From: Roseovarius sp. Pro17
Lineage (GTDB): Bacteria > Pseudomonadota > Alphaproteobacteria > Rhodobacterales > Rhodobacteraceae
Assembly (NCBI RefSeq): GCF_035599575.1
Contig: NZ_CP141179.1
Coordinates: forward strand, 2,604,001 to 2,668,000
DNA: 64,000 nt
Reading direction: 5' to 3'
Part shown: positions 1 to 8,389 of the stretch, one piece after another
How positions within the stretch are numbered: position 1 is the stretch's first letter
How the letters are laid out: every line of letters starts with the position of its first letter
Notes under the pieces: model-generated
Told to the model about the DNA's origin: nothing
Database searches by the model: none
Seen by the model: the letters and a program-made list of their open reading frames with translations, nothing else
Position numbers and translations under genes: made by a program

Positions 1-2619
1 GAAGCACGCCCCATCGACCAACTGACCCGGCTGGTCGAGGACGCCATCATCCCTGAGTTCACCGCCGTGCCGGGCGTGGCCGAAGTCGTCGTCTTTGGCG
101 ACCGCCAGCGCGTCTTGCGGGTCGAGGTCGCGCCCGAGCGCCTCGCCGCCTTTGGTCTGTCCATCGACGAGGTGGCGCAAACGCTGCGCGCGGCGCAGTT
201 CGACGTGCCGGTGGGCAGCTTTGGCGCGGACGATCTGGAGGTGCTGGTGCGTGCGGACGCGACCGTCACCGACCCCGATCGCATCAGAGAACTAAAGGTG
301 CGCGGCTCTGTGCGCCTCGGCGATGTGGCAGATGTCTATTTCGGCCTTGCGACGGCGAACAGTGTCGCGCGGCTGGACGGGCGGATGGTTCTGAACCTCG
401 GCATCGTGCGACAGGCGCAATCGAACACAGTCCAAATCTCGGACGACGTGCGCCGCGCAATCGAGCGGTTGCGCCTGCGCTTTGACGAGCTGGGGTTTCA
501 GATAACCTCTGACAGCGCAATCTTCATCAAGGGTTCGATAAAAGAGGTCGGCAAATCGCTGGCCTTTGCTCTACTGATCGTGATCGCGGTCATCTGGCTG
601 TTCTTTGGCAAGCTGCGCACGGTCCTGATTCCGGCCATCACGATCCCCATAGCGCTGACCGGATCGCTGGCGGCGATCTGGCTGATGGGTTTTTCGATCA
701 ACCTGATCACGCTGTTGTCGCTGGTGCTGGCAACCGGCCTTGTCGTCGACGATGCCATCGTCGTGACCGAGAACATCCAACGCAAGCGGCAACAGGGGCT
801 GGGCCCCCGCGCCGCCGCCGCCATCGGCGCGCGCGAGGTGTTCTTTGCCGTTATCGCCACCACGGCGACGCTGATCGCGGTTTTCGTCCCAATCTCGTTC
901 CTGCCCAGCGACGCAGGCAGGCTCTTTACCGAATTCGGTTTCGTTCTGGCCGTCACGGTCGCGATTTCATCCTTTGTCGCACTGACGATGTGCCCGATGC
1001 TAGCCTCGCTCAGCGGTGACATGGGCGGCTCCACCGGCCCCTTGGCGCGCCTTGGCGGTTGGCTGGCGGATGCCTACGCCGCGCTTATCACGCCTATGAT
1101 CCGCGCCCCGCTGGTCACGCTGGTCGCCGCCTCGCTGTTGGCCGGAACTGCCGCGCTGGTCTATGGCCAGCTTGGCGAAGAGCTGCTGCCTGAGGAGGAT
1201 CGCGGCGAAATCTCGGTCTGGATACAGGGGCCGGACGGGACCGGCCTCGCCTACACCGATCGACAGGTCGAGCGCGTCGAGGTGATGATGCAGCCCTTCG
1301 TCACTGAGGGTCTTGCGCAGGGTCTCTATTCCATCACGGGGCGCTATGACCTCAATCGTGGCAGCATCGGTCTGCGCCTTGTGCCATGGGACAGGCGCAC
1401 CATATCACAGGCCGAGATCGAGGCGAAAATTCGCGATCAACTGGATAATCTGGCTGGCGCGCAGGGGCGCATTTTTAGTGGCAACAGCCTTGGGCTGCGC
1501 GGCTCGGCGGGGGGGCTTAGCATCGCGCTGACAGGGCCATCCCACACGCAGATCGCCGAAACGGCATTCGATTTTGCCGAGGCGATGGAAGGCGTTGCGG
1601 GCCTGTCGGATATCCGCGTGCAATATCAGGCGACGCAGCCCCAGCTGAACGTGCTGGTGGACCGCGCCCGCGCCTCCGATCTGGGGGTCGAGATGTCGGC
1701 CCTGTCGACCACGCTGCGCGCCTTGATCGACGAGGACGAGATCGCGGAACTGACGATCGAGGATGAGGCCGTGCCAATCATCCTGCAATCCAGCGCCGGC
1801 GCCGTGCGTGACCCTGCGGACCTGCTGAACCTCTACGTGCGCGGGGCCAGCGGTGCGCTGGTCCCGCTCAGCCAATTGGTCAGCTTTAGCGAAAACGGTG
1901 TCGCCGCCGAATTGGACCGCCACGCCCAGCGCCGCGCGATCGAAATTAGCGCCTCCATCGCGCCGGAGACGCCCCTGCGCGACGTCATCAACGACACGCG
2001 TGCGCTGGCGGACACTGAGTTGCCCGACGCCATCGGCCTCATATTGCTCGGCGAGGCGGCGTCGCTCGATGAAACGTCGAGCGCCCTCACCGCCACCTAC
2101 ATCATCGCTCTGGTCGTGGTCTTTCTGGTCCTGCTGGCGCAATTCGAAAGCCTGACCAGCGCGCTAGTGGTGATGACGACTGTGCCCTTCGGCCTCTGCG
2201 CGGCGATCTACGCGCTTTTGCTGACAGGCACGACGATCAACATCTACAGCCAGATCGGTGTGCTGATGCTGATCGGCGTCATGGCCAAGAATGGCATCCT
2301 GCTGGTCGAATTTGCCGACCAGTTGCGCGATCGTGGCGCCACCGCCCCCGAGGCGGCACTTCAGGCGGCCAAGGCACGGCTGCGCCCGATTTCGATGACG
2401 CTGATCTGCACAGTCATGGCTGGCCTGCCCCTGATCCTGGGCACCGGGCCGGGGGCCGAGGCGCGCGCCGCCATCGGTTGGGTCGTCTTTGGCGGTCTGG
2501 GCCTTGCCGCCGCCTTTACCCTGTTTCTGACGCCAGCCGCCTACGCGCTGATCTCGGCCGCGTCCAGCGCCCGCGCTGCCAGTGGCGACGCCTTGGATGC
2601 GGAGTTGCGGAACATCTGA
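1..2619 (+). CDS. RND efflux pump inner-membrane permease, 5-prime truncated by window edge
   Basis: AcrB/MexB-type proton-driven export permease of the inner membrane. The frame is open from base 1 (EARPIDQLTRLVEDAII...), so the gene begins upstream; the GTG at 67 is internal. About 872 residues are visible against a usual 1,020-1,050, so roughly 170 N-terminal residues are missing. The proton-relay motif GLVVDDAIVVTENI lies near visible residue 248 and the TM10 motif MAKNGILLVEFA near 760; porter and docking segments lie between the two membrane blocks. No adaptor gene follows, so it should lie upstream. The next gene is convergent. Substrate cannot be read from the sequence. Confidence 0.93.
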   Translation, partial: EARPIDQLTRLVEDAIIPEFTAVPGVAEVVVFGDRQRVLRVEVAPERLAAFGLSIDEVAQTLRAAQFDVPVGSFGADDLEVLVRADATVTDPDRIRELKVRGSVRLGDVADVYFGLATANSVARLDGRMVLNLGIVRQAQSNTVQISDDVRRAIERLRLRFDELGFQITSDSAIFIKGSIKEVGKSLAFALLIVIAVIWLFFGKLRTVLIPAITIPIALTGSLAAIWLMGFSINLITLLSLVLATGLVVDDAIVVTENIQRKRQQGLGPRAAAAIGAREVFFAVIATTATLIAVFVPISFLPSDAGRLFTEFGFVLAVTVAISSFVALTMCPMLASLSGDMGGSTGPLARLGGWLADAYAALITPMIRAPLVTLVAASLLAGTAALVYGQLGEELLPEEDRGEISVWIQGPDGTGLAYTDRQVERVEVMMQPFVTEGLAQGLYSITGRYDLNRGSIGLRLVPWDRRTISQAEIEAKIRDQLDNLAGAQGRIFSGNSLGLRGSAGGLSIALTGPSHTQIAETAFDFAEAMEGVAGLSDIRVQYQATQPQLNVLVDRARASDLGVEMSALSTTLRALIDEDEIAELTIEDEAVPIILQSSAGAVRDPADLLNLYVRGASGALVPLSQLVSFSENGVAAELDRHAQRRAIEISASIAPETPLRDVINDTRALADTELPDAIGLILLGEAASLDETSSALTATYIIALVVVFLVLLAQFESLTSALVVMTTVPFGLCAAIYALLLTGTTINIYSQIGVLMLIGVMAKNGILLVEFADQLRDRGATAPEAALQAAKARLRPISMTLICTVMAGLPLILGTGPGAEARAAIGWVVFGGLGLAAAFTLFLTPAAYALISAASSARAASGDALDAELRNI

Positions 2620-2673
2620 CGCGCGCGCCTTTTGGGGCTGGAAATTCTCAGGATTTACGGGACCCAGCCGCCT

Positions 2674-3225
2674 TTAAAACAGACGCAACACCAGCACTAC
2701 CGCCACTGCCGGTGCCAGCGCCGGGTGCAGCACGTGATCGAAATAATTACTGCTGCCCCAGCCCGCCAACCACATCGCCTGCCCCGTCACCGCCAACAAC
2801 GGGACGAAGACCATCCCCTGCGCAAAGCCATATGCACAAAGCGTCAGCACCATCAGTGCCACCGGGATCGGCGCATAGCCCAGCCGATAAACATCGACAG
2901 GCATTACCCCCGCTGCGCTGGCGAGAAACGCAGTGTAAAGCACCAGAAAGACCAGCAATTCGACACTGCCAAAAGGTTGGACCGGCACGCCCAGATGCGC
3001 CGTCATCTGGCGCAGGATGATGAACGGCAGCACCGCCCCCACCGGCCCAAGCAGCGCAACAATACCGCGCAGCGGCACGGTATCGCGCAGCAGGAACGCA
3101 CAACCAAGGCCAAAGATCAGCCCCAGAGGCACGGCCATCTGCGGCTGCATGCCAAAGCCAAGCAGCGCGAACGCGAGCCAACCCAGCAGCGACGCCAGCC
3201 AAAGGACGCTCAGCGCGCCGATCAT
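2674..3225 (-). CDS. small multi-pass membrane protein, function unknown
   Basis: A 183-residue, very hydrophobic protein (MIGALSVLWLASLLGWLAF...) with about five predicted membrane segments. ATG at 3225 is preferred because it overlaps the TGA of the upstream BNR-repeat gene as ATGA; a TTG at 3240 would only add five residues. This coupling makes it the last gene of the COQ9 - quinone oxidoreductase - BNR protein - membrane protein operon. I do not recognise the family. Translational coupling suggests it works with, or anchors, the BNR-repeat protein, but that is inference. Confidence 0.75.
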   Translation of the reverse strand: MIGALSVLWLASLLGWLAFALLGFGMQPQMAVPLGLIFGLGCAFLLRDTVPLRGIVALLGPVGAVLPFIILRQMTAHLGVPVQPFGSVELLVFLVLYTAFLASAAGVMPVDVYRLGYAPIPVALMVLTLCAYGFAQGMVFVPLLAVTGQAMWLAGWGSSNYFDHVLHPALAPAVAVVLVLRLF

Positions 3226-4340
3226 CGCGCCAACGCCCAAGCCAGATTGAACACATGCGCACGAATTCCCCGCTTGGCCGCTGTGCTATAGGCCAGCATG
3301 ATCCGCCCGTCCGGCAACGCGCGCATCATTGGATAGCGTGCATCGCCCGCACCACTCTCGAGCATTTTCAGATGGCGCCATGTGTCGCCGCCATCCTCGC
3401 TCAGCGTCAGGTTCAGGATGCCGCCATCGCTTGCGTCGTCATTGACGGCCATCAGGATCGCACCATCGCCGATGCCCAGCGCCGCGACTGGCGCGCTGGG
3501 ATTTGCAATATCCGTCTCGCTCACCGCATCCCACGTGCGTCCGCCGTCATTGGTTCGGCTGATCAGCAACCGGCGAGAGCCGCTGTCGAAATTGCGCAGG
3601 AACGCGACCGCGCGCGCGCCGTCCAGTGGCACGATCATCGGCTGGATCGCCTTCATCCGGCCGGGCATCCGACGCATGTCGCGCACGCGGCCCCGCCCGT
3701 CCAGCCGCACCAACGCGCCGTAGGTCGCGCCCATCTCGAAATAAGCGGGCAATGCGTGGCTGCCATCTGCGTAGGCGACCATCGGCGACTTGACCAGAAA
3801 CGAACGGTTGAGCAGCGGCGACAGGTTCAGCTTGCGCGCGCTGAGCGGCCCGTCCGGCCCCATCCGCACATCCGCGACCGACGCCATGGCCCAGCCGCCC
3901 ACCGACACAGCAGTGGTATAAAGCGCGTCCTTTGCGCCGTCGTTTTGCACGGTATTGCCCAGCGTCACGACCAGTTGGCGCGGCTCAAACGCGTCCGCTA
4001 GCCCACTGCGGGTTAGGCGCGGGCGTATGTTGGACACCGTGCCGTCCGCAGGGATATCGGCGCCAACGATATCGACATCCGCCTGCGCCTCTTGCGAGCC
4101 GGCAAACCACAGGATACTGGCGCCGGTCCCGTTCAGGATCACGGCGGGCGAGTGAGCGACGCCCGTCTCAGCGGTATAATCGAGCACGGTCTCGAACAAT
4201 GGCGCACCGCCCTGCTCCAGAGGCACAGGCACAGCCCATTCCCAAGACAACGCCGCATCGCGCGTAATCGCCAGCGCGCTCAGCCCCAGACTAAGCACAC
4301 CCAGCGCCAGAACGGCGATTTGCACTGCGCCAAGGCCCAT
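3222..4340 (-). CDS. BNR/Asp-box repeat (sialidase-like fold) protein with N-terminal membrane anchor
   Basis: A 372-residue protein with one N-terminal hydrophobic segment (MGLGAVQIAVLALGVLSLGLSA) followed by an extracytoplasmic beta-propeller-like domain. Asp-box-like repeats are visible: SRTNDGGRTWDAV near residue 265 and SEDGGDTWRHL near 315, and the C-terminal MMRALPDGRIMLAYS fits sialidase-family folds. True sialidase arginine-triad activity cannot be claimed; many such proteins bind or cut other glycans. Its ATG follows the TAG of the upstream oxidoreductase with no gap and its TGA overlaps the start of the next gene, so it is embedded in an operon. Confidence 0.8.
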   Translation of the reverse strand: MGLGAVQIAVLALGVLSLGLSALAITRDAALSWEWAVPVPLEQGGAPLFETVLDYTAETGVAHSPAVILNGTGASILWFAGSQEAQADVDIVGADIPADGTVSNIRPRLTRSGLADAFEPRQLVVTLGNTVQNDGAKDALYTTAVSVGGWAMASVADVRMGPDGPLSARKLNLSPLLNRSFLVKSPMVAYADGSHALPAYFEMGATYGALVRLDGRGRVRDMRRMPGRMKAIQPMIVPLDGARAVAFLRNFDSGSRRLLISRTNDGGRTWDAVSETDIANPSAPVAALGIGDGAILMAVNDDASDGGILNLTLSEDGGDTWRHLKMLESGAGDARYPMMRALPDGRIMLAYSTAAKRGIRAHVFNLAWALAR

Positions 4341-5324
4341 CTAGCCGACCTTCAGGACGATCTTGCCGATATGCGTACTACTCTCCATATGCGCGTGCGC
4401 CTTGGCGGCGTCGGCCAGCGGATAGGTGCTGTCCATCACTGGCCCCACGCGGGCCGCGGCCAGCAGCGGCCAGACGTCGCGACGCAGTGCGTCGGCGATG
4501 CGGGCCTTGGCCAGATCGCTTTGGGGGCGCAGGGTGCTGCCGGTGATCGTCAGGCGGCGCATCATGACATGGGCAAAGTTCAGCTCGACTTTGGGTCCGC
4601 TGAGAAAGGCAATTTGCACCAGCCGCCCATCATCCGCCAGCGCACGCACGTTGCGCGGGATATAGTCGCCGCCCACCATGTCTAGGATCAGGTTCGCGCC
4701 GCCCTCTGCGCGCAGGATCTCGACGAAATCCTCATCGCGGTAGTTGATCGCCCGCTCGGCACCCAGCTCAACACATTTCGCGCACTTCTCATCTGTTCCG
4801 GCGGTGGCAAAGACGCGCGCGCCCAGCACATGCGCCAGCTGGATCGCCGTCGTGCCGATCCCGGACGAGCCGCCATGCACGAGGAATTGTTCACCCGCCT
4901 GCAAACCGCCACGCTGGAACACATTGGACCAGACGGTGAAGTACGTCTCGGGCAGGCAGGCGGCCTCGGCCATGCCCATGCCGTCGGGGATTGGCAGGCA
5001 ATGCGCGGCAGGCGTGGCGACGTATTCGGCGTAACCGCCGCCGGGCAGGAGGGCGCAGACCTTGTCGCCGACGCTCCAGTCGCTGACGCCGTCGCCGATG
5101 GCCGAAACCTCGCCCGACGCCTCGAGGCCGGGCAGGTCGCTGGCGCCGGGGGGCGGGTTGTAGGCGCCGGCGCGTTGCAGCGCATCCGGGCGGTTGACGC
5201 CTGCATAAGCGACGCGGATCACCACCTCGCCCGCGCGCGGTTGCGGCCGGGGGCGGGTCGTCAGTTTCAGAACCTCCGGCCCGCCCGCCTCGGTGATCTC
5301 GACGGCTTGCATTGTCTCGCTCAT
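4341..5324 (-). CDS. zinc-independent NAD(P)H:quinone oxidoreductase (PIG3-type MDR family)
   Basis: A 327-residue medium-chain dehydrogenase/reductase. Start at 5324 (MSETMQAVEITEAGG) is fixed by an AGGAG 7-8 nt upstream; the longer frame to 5393 runs into the COQ9 gene. A GroES-like N-terminal half (VIRVAYAGVNRPDALQRAG) is followed by a Rossmann half with the motif VHGGSSGIGTTAIQLA near residue 150, as in PIG3/QOR enzymes that pass electrons from NADPH to quinones. The structural zinc cysteines of alcohol dehydrogenases are absent. It follows the COQ9 gene by 10 nt, which suits a quinone-related role. The exact substrate is unknown. Confidence 0.9.
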   Translation of the reverse strand: MSETMQAVEITEAGGPEVLKLTTRPRPQPRAGEVVIRVAYAGVNRPDALQRAGAYNPPPGASDLPGLEASGEVSAIGDGVSDWSVGDKVCALLPGGGYAEYVATPAAHCLPIPDGMGMAEAACLPETYFTVWSNVFQRGGLQAGEQFLVHGGSSGIGTTAIQLAHVLGARVFATAGTDEKCAKCVELGAERAINYRDEDFVEILRAEGGANLILDMVGGDYIPRNVRALADDGRLVQIAFLSGPKVELNFAHVMMRRLTITGSTLRPQSDLAKARIADALRRDVWPLLAAARVGPVMDSTYPLADAAKAHAHMESSTHIGKIVLKVG

Positions 5325-5334
5325 GGGGGCTCCT

Positions 5335-6015
5335 TCAGGAATTTGGGGGCCAGTGGCCGGGCAGGTCGCTGCGTGATTTGGGCGCGCGGACATGGCTCAG
5401 GATCGCCATCGGCCCGGCCATCAGGGCGCTGGCCAGCTTGTTGTCTTTGGCCTTGGCCTTGATTTTCTCAATCTGCATGACGTCGTCGATGCGCCGGTCT
5501 AGGAATTCCCACGTCGCCACATTGCCGGGGCTGTCATCGCCCAGCCAGTATAGGACGGTCGAGCCATAAACGCCCGATAGCGTCGCGCGTTTGGTGTACC
5601 AATTGATGTCGTCAGAGGTGTCGCCAAGCGCGGTCCAGATGCGATCGGCTGTGCCCCAGATCGCTCGCGCACCGTCGGCGGTGTGCTGTGGCAGCGCGAA
5701 CAGGGTCGTGCCACGGCGGACCATTTCACGCTCGCCCGCCTCCAGCCGATAGCGCACGGCGGCGGCGATCCGGTCGCGGAAACGCATGTCGCCCAGATCC
5801 GCCTGCGCCAGTCGGCCCAGCATCGCAGCGTCGCCTGCGGTGTGATAGGCCAGCGCCAGATCAACGGCCCCGCGCGGCAGGGCGGCGCGGGCGATGGTGG
5901 GGTCAATCCCGGCGTCGCGGGCAGAGGCGACAAAGGCCGCATGGCTCCACCCTTCAAAGGGCACGTGGGCGGCGGCGGCATCCAGCATTTTGGCTATGAT
6001 TTCGGCGTTCTGCAT
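5335..6015 (-). CDS. COQ9 family ubiquinone-biosynthesis lipid-binding protein
   Basis: A 226-residue protein matching the COQ9 family, known for binding lipid/quinone intermediates and assisting the COQ7-type hydroxylation step. Recognised from the family core: the TetR-like helical start (AAAAHVPFEGWSHAAFVASA), then YHTAGDAAMLGRL, the Trp-rich DRIWTALGDTSDDINWYTKRATL, and the C-terminal lipid-binding helix region ending in WEFLDRRIDDVMQIEK. GGAGGA 5 nt before ATG supports the start. The family was once named for being divergent from rpsU, and a decayed rpsU does lie divergently at 6119. It heads the leftward four-gene operon. Confidence 0.92.
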   Translation of the reverse strand: MQNAEIIAKMLDAAAAHVPFEGWSHAAFVASARDAGIDPTIARAALPRGAVDLALAYHTAGDAAMLGRLAQADLGDMRFRDRIAAAVRYRLEAGEREMVRRGTTLFALPQHTADGARAIWGTADRIWTALGDTSDDINWYTKRATLSGVYGSTVLYWLGDDSPGNVATWEFLDRRIDDVMQIEKIKAKAKDNKLASALMAGPMAILSHVRAPKSRSDLPGHWPPNS

Positions 6016-6118
6016 GGGGTCCTCCTGATGGGCCCATACTAGACATTTTGGGCGTGCTTTGCTATAGGGGGCTCTTCCTGCAATTTTGAAAATTTAACTT
6101 GGAAGGTGGTGACACCAG

Positions 6119-6280
6119 ATGCAGGTTAGTGTGCGGGGGGATAATGTCGATCAGGGGCTTCGTGCTCTGGAGGAGAAGCTGGGGCGCGAAGGGACGATGT
6201 GAGTCATCGCTTTGATGCAGTCTTGACCGAGACGTTTGAGATTTGAAGGGCCCTCTGAGCGTTGGCTTCGGCGGTTTTTT
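6119..6280 (+). pseudogene. rpsU: decayed ribosomal protein S21 gene (rpsU remnant)
   Basis: From ATG 6119 the translation is MQVSVRGDNVDQGLRALEEK followed by LGREGTM and a TGA at 6200. This matches the N-terminus of bacterial S21 (MQVSVRDNNVDQALRALKKK...LQREG) almost residue for residue. In the same frame, beyond a second TGA at 6224, the reading RRLRFEGPSERWLRR resembles the S21 stretch KxRHFEKPSEKRARE. Two in-frame stops, about six extra codons between the blocks and loss of the basic tail show it is broken. It has a plausible ribosome site (GGAAGG) and faces COQ9, the usual rpsU position. A working rpsU must exist elsewhere. Confidence 0.75.
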
Positions 6281-6322
6281 GTTTTGGGGACCGCCGGAAA
6301 CGCAACATATTCGTTGCGTTTC
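6269..6322. repeat. two back-to-back perfect inverted repeats
   Basis: CGGCGGT (6269-6275) pairs with ACCGCCG (6290-6296), and immediately beside it GAAACGCAAC (6297-6306) pairs with GTTGCGTTTC (6313-6322) across a 6-nt spacer. They lie between the rpsU remnant and the orphan winged-helix gene. The second palindrome could be an operator for that gene or the scar of a mobile element end; the first could be the old rpsU terminator. Seen directly; the role is inference. Confidence 0.6.
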
Positions 6323-6432
6323 AGTTGCGCCAATAAGTCTCACATATGGAAAGCAAAGCGCCAAAAAGAGTTCCCGCGTCTAAGTCGTTGCTTTTCGTTG
6401 CGCTCCGCGCAAATTTGAGCTACAAGTCTCGT

Positions 6433-7011
6433 ATGAATGATTCTGTCCATGAATTTTTGCTTCAAGCAGTCAAACGCCTTCAGCGTGAGATTGATAAGCA
6501 TGAGGCAACAATTGCCCCTTTGAGAAAAGACCTTGAAGATGCAAGGCGCGCCCTTGCAGCCATCGAAGTTGCAGGGTCAACCTCGCCTTCAAAAACTCAA
6601 AGTCTAGAGTCTCAGGGAGAGGCAAGCTCCGCAGTCCCTTCACTATCAGGTCTTACAATGAAAGAGTTGACGATCAAGGCATTGTCAGAACACTACAAGA
6701 ACGGCGCAACCGCCGCGCAACTGATTGAGTATTTTGCATCTGAGTGGGGGCGCACTGATATTTTGCGCTCCAGCTTCAGTCCTCAATTGTCTCGTTTGAA
6801 GAATGAGGGCGCCGTTAAACTTGTTGGAAAAACTTGGCACCTTCAAAGAGAAGAGGTCAAAGAGAATGAGCCGCCCGAGGGCGGCTCAGAAATCGAAGAG
6901 GCTGCAACCTCTTCATATCAGGCGGGTCGAATGACCATGCCTGGATTCTCACCAACGCCCTCTCGGGTGGCAGACCCTGCCCTGCACAGCGGCGGGGAAG
7001 GAGGTGAATGA
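6433..7011 (+). CDS. orphan coiled-coil plus winged-helix protein, function unknown
   Basis: About 192 residues. The N-terminal 45 residues form a likely coiled coil (LLQAVKRLQREIDKHEATIA), then a Ser/Thr-rich linker, then a winged-helix-like domain at residues 75-145 (MKELTIKALSEHYKNGATAA ... LRSSFSPQLSRLKNEGAVK ... KTWHL). Start at 6433 is chosen because the stretch before it (from 6346) has no protein-like composition; no clear ribosome site precedes either start. Base composition is visibly AT-richer than the neighbours, suggesting transfer. The last 45 codons overlap several strong hairpins of a candidate RNA, so the genuine protein end is uncertain. Confidence 0.6.
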   Translation: MNDSVHEFLLQAVKRLQREIDKHEATIAPLRKDLEDARRALAAIEVAGSTSPSKTQSLESQGEASSAVPSLSGLTMKELTIKALSEHYKNGATAAQLIEYFASEWGRTDILRSSFSPQLSRLKNEGAVKLVGKTWHLQREEVKENEPPEGGSEIEEAATSSYQAGRMTMPGFSPTPSRVADPALHSGGEGGE

Positions 7012-7101
7012 ACCATGCCCAGGTATGGTGTGTCGCGCTGGCACCCTTCGCCAATAATATGGTGAAGTCGCGGGGGGAGGGCTTAGGCTCTCCCCTTCTT
7101 T
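6868..7101 (+). ncRNA. candidate structured RNA ending in an intrinsic terminator
   Basis: Several strong stems follow each other: GAGCCGCC-CGAG-GGCGGCTC (6868-6887), GAAGAGG-CTGCAA-CCTCTTC (6895-6914), then a long arm in which CCATGCCTGG (6935-6944) pairs with CCAGGTATGG (7019-7028, one G-U pair) and ATTC..ACC (6945-6953) pairs with GGTGAAT (7003-7009), enclosing a GC-rich tip. It ends at the terminator at 7074-7101. A long bulged arm of about 160 nt recalls 6S-type RNAs, but I cannot match a known family. It may instead be a structured 3-prime UTR of the overlapping gene. Confidence 0.4.
7074..7101 (+). terminator. rho-independent terminator, rightward
   Basis: GGGGAG (7074-7079) pairs with CTCCCC (7090-7095) around an inner GC/GC pair and a TTAG loop, followed by TTCTTT. 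It ends transcripts of the orphan winged-helix gene or the candidate RNA. Confidence 0.7.
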
Positions 7102-7221
7102 ATATCACAATCAACTGCTAGTCAAGAATCCTCGAGTAAATCCAGCATGTTATCGTCGAGCGCGGCAATGTAACACGGGCGTTTACAAGAGCTTAACTCC
7201 CAAAAAGAAGCCCGTTGAGGC

Positions 7222-7248
7222 AAAAAGCCCCCGCCAATCAGCGGGGGC
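7222..7248 (-). terminator. rho-independent terminator of the TRAP operon
   Basis: On the minus strand GCCCCCGC, a 6-nt loop and GCGGGGGC are followed by TTTTT (the A-run at 7222-7226). It lies about 30 nt past the dctP stop. Confidence 0.9.
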
Positions 7249-7279
7249 CCTCCATCACTTCAACCTAAACCCGCAAACC

Positions 7280-8362
7280 TTACATGCAGTCTTTAATCGT
7301 CTGCACGTCCGGTCCGTTCGGTGTCCGTCCCAGATTGAACGGGGCCGACGCGTCACGCCACTGGGCGTAGTCGTCCAGATATTCCAGCATCGACACATAG
7401 ACCTTGGCCGAGTTGGGGTTCTCGCAGGCGACCTCGATGATGACCTCGTTGGCCATTTCCTGCACTTTTGCCAGCGTCTCGTCGTCGTAGCGGTTGATCT
7501 CGACCGCTTCGTCGAACTTGGCGTAGGCTTCGGTCGCGCGCTTTTCGGTGAAGGCCAGCGACCACATCATCGTGGCGTCCGCCGCGATTTGCAGTTTCTC
7601 GCGGGTCTCATCGCTGAGGGCGTCCCACGATGCCTTGTTGATCATCACGCCAAATACCGACGCCGACTGGTGCCAGCCCGGTGTCGCCCAGTATTTGGTG
7701 ACCTGCTGAAAGCCGCCCGACCAGTCAACGTTGGGGGTCGAGAATTCGGCGCCGTCGATCACGCCGCGCTCAAGCGATTGATAGATTTCGCCGCCCGCCA
7801 TGGAAACTTGGCTACCGCCCAGACGCTCCAGCAGTTTGCCCTGCTCAAGGCCCGAGAGGCGCAGACGCTTGCCCTGAAGGTCGGCGAGGTTGCGGATCGG
7901 CTCGTTCGAGCGGAAGCCGGATTCGTTGTTGGTGATGCCGTAGGGCAGATAGACCATGCCGTAATTGCCGTAGATCTCGTTATAGAGGTCCGCGCCGCCC
8001 CACTGCTGAATCCAGTTGGCGTAATCGACAGCGTTGAACAGCGACGGCGTCGTTGCCAGCGCGGAAAACGCCGCGTCACGGCCAGCCCAATAGCCCGGCC
8101 AGTCAGCGCCGGCCTGAACGGTGCCGGATTCGACCGCGCCGAACACCTCGCCCGCAGGCACCAGTGATCCGCCCTCAAAGAATTCGATGGTCAGCTCGCC
8201 AGTGGTCAGCTTGTTCGCGAGGTCAACGAAATGCTTGTCCGTCTCGATCAGTTCCAGCGACGAGGGCCATGTGGTCGTCATGGTCCAGCTTTCCTGCGCC
8301 AGTGCCTGCCCCGCGATCGCGGTGCTGGCGGCGGCGGCCAGAAGTGTCAGTTTAACAGTCAT
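7280..8362 (-). CDS. dctP: TRAP transporter substrate-binding protein, TakP-like (DctP family)
   Basis: A 360-residue periplasmic binding protein with a Sec signal peptide (MTVKLTLLAAAASTAIAGQALA, cut before QES). The mature start SWTMTTTWPSSLELIE and the motif WPGYWAGRDAA near residue 88 resemble TakP-type subunits that bind 2-oxo acids or related carboxylates; the central QGKRLRLSGLEQGKLLERLG carries the conserved Arg region that holds the substrate carboxylate in this family. It is the last gene of the leftward dctQ-dctM-dctP operon, 27 nt after dctM, with a clear terminator downstream. The real substrate is not determined. Confidence 0.92.
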   Translation of the reverse strand: MTVKLTLLAAAASTAIAGQALAQESWTMTTTWPSSLELIETDKHFVDLANKLTTGELTIEFFEGGSLVPAGEVFGAVESGTVQAGADWPGYWAGRDAAFSALATTPSLFNAVDYANWIQQWGGADLYNEIYGNYGMVYLPYGITNNESGFRSNEPIRNLADLQGKRLRLSGLEQGKLLERLGGSQVSMAGGEIYQSLERGVIDGAEFSTPNVDWSGGFQQVTKYWATPGWHQSASVFGVMINKASWDALSDETREKLQIAADATMMWSLAFTEKRATEAYAKFDEAVEINRYDDETLAKVQEMANEVIIEVACENPNSAKVYVSMLEYLDDYAQWRDASAPFNLGRTPNGPDVQTIKDCM

Positions 8363-8389
8363 GCTTACTCTCCCTTTAATGGTAGCATT

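Noticed and set aside
1405..2142. 245-residue leftward frame inside the first RND gene
   Set aside because: High-GC antisense shadow; the RND frame carries all motifs.
6868..7101. Firm call as 6S RNA, SRP RNA or tmRNA
   Set aside because: No family consensus sequence was recognised; only the general fold recalls 6S RNA.
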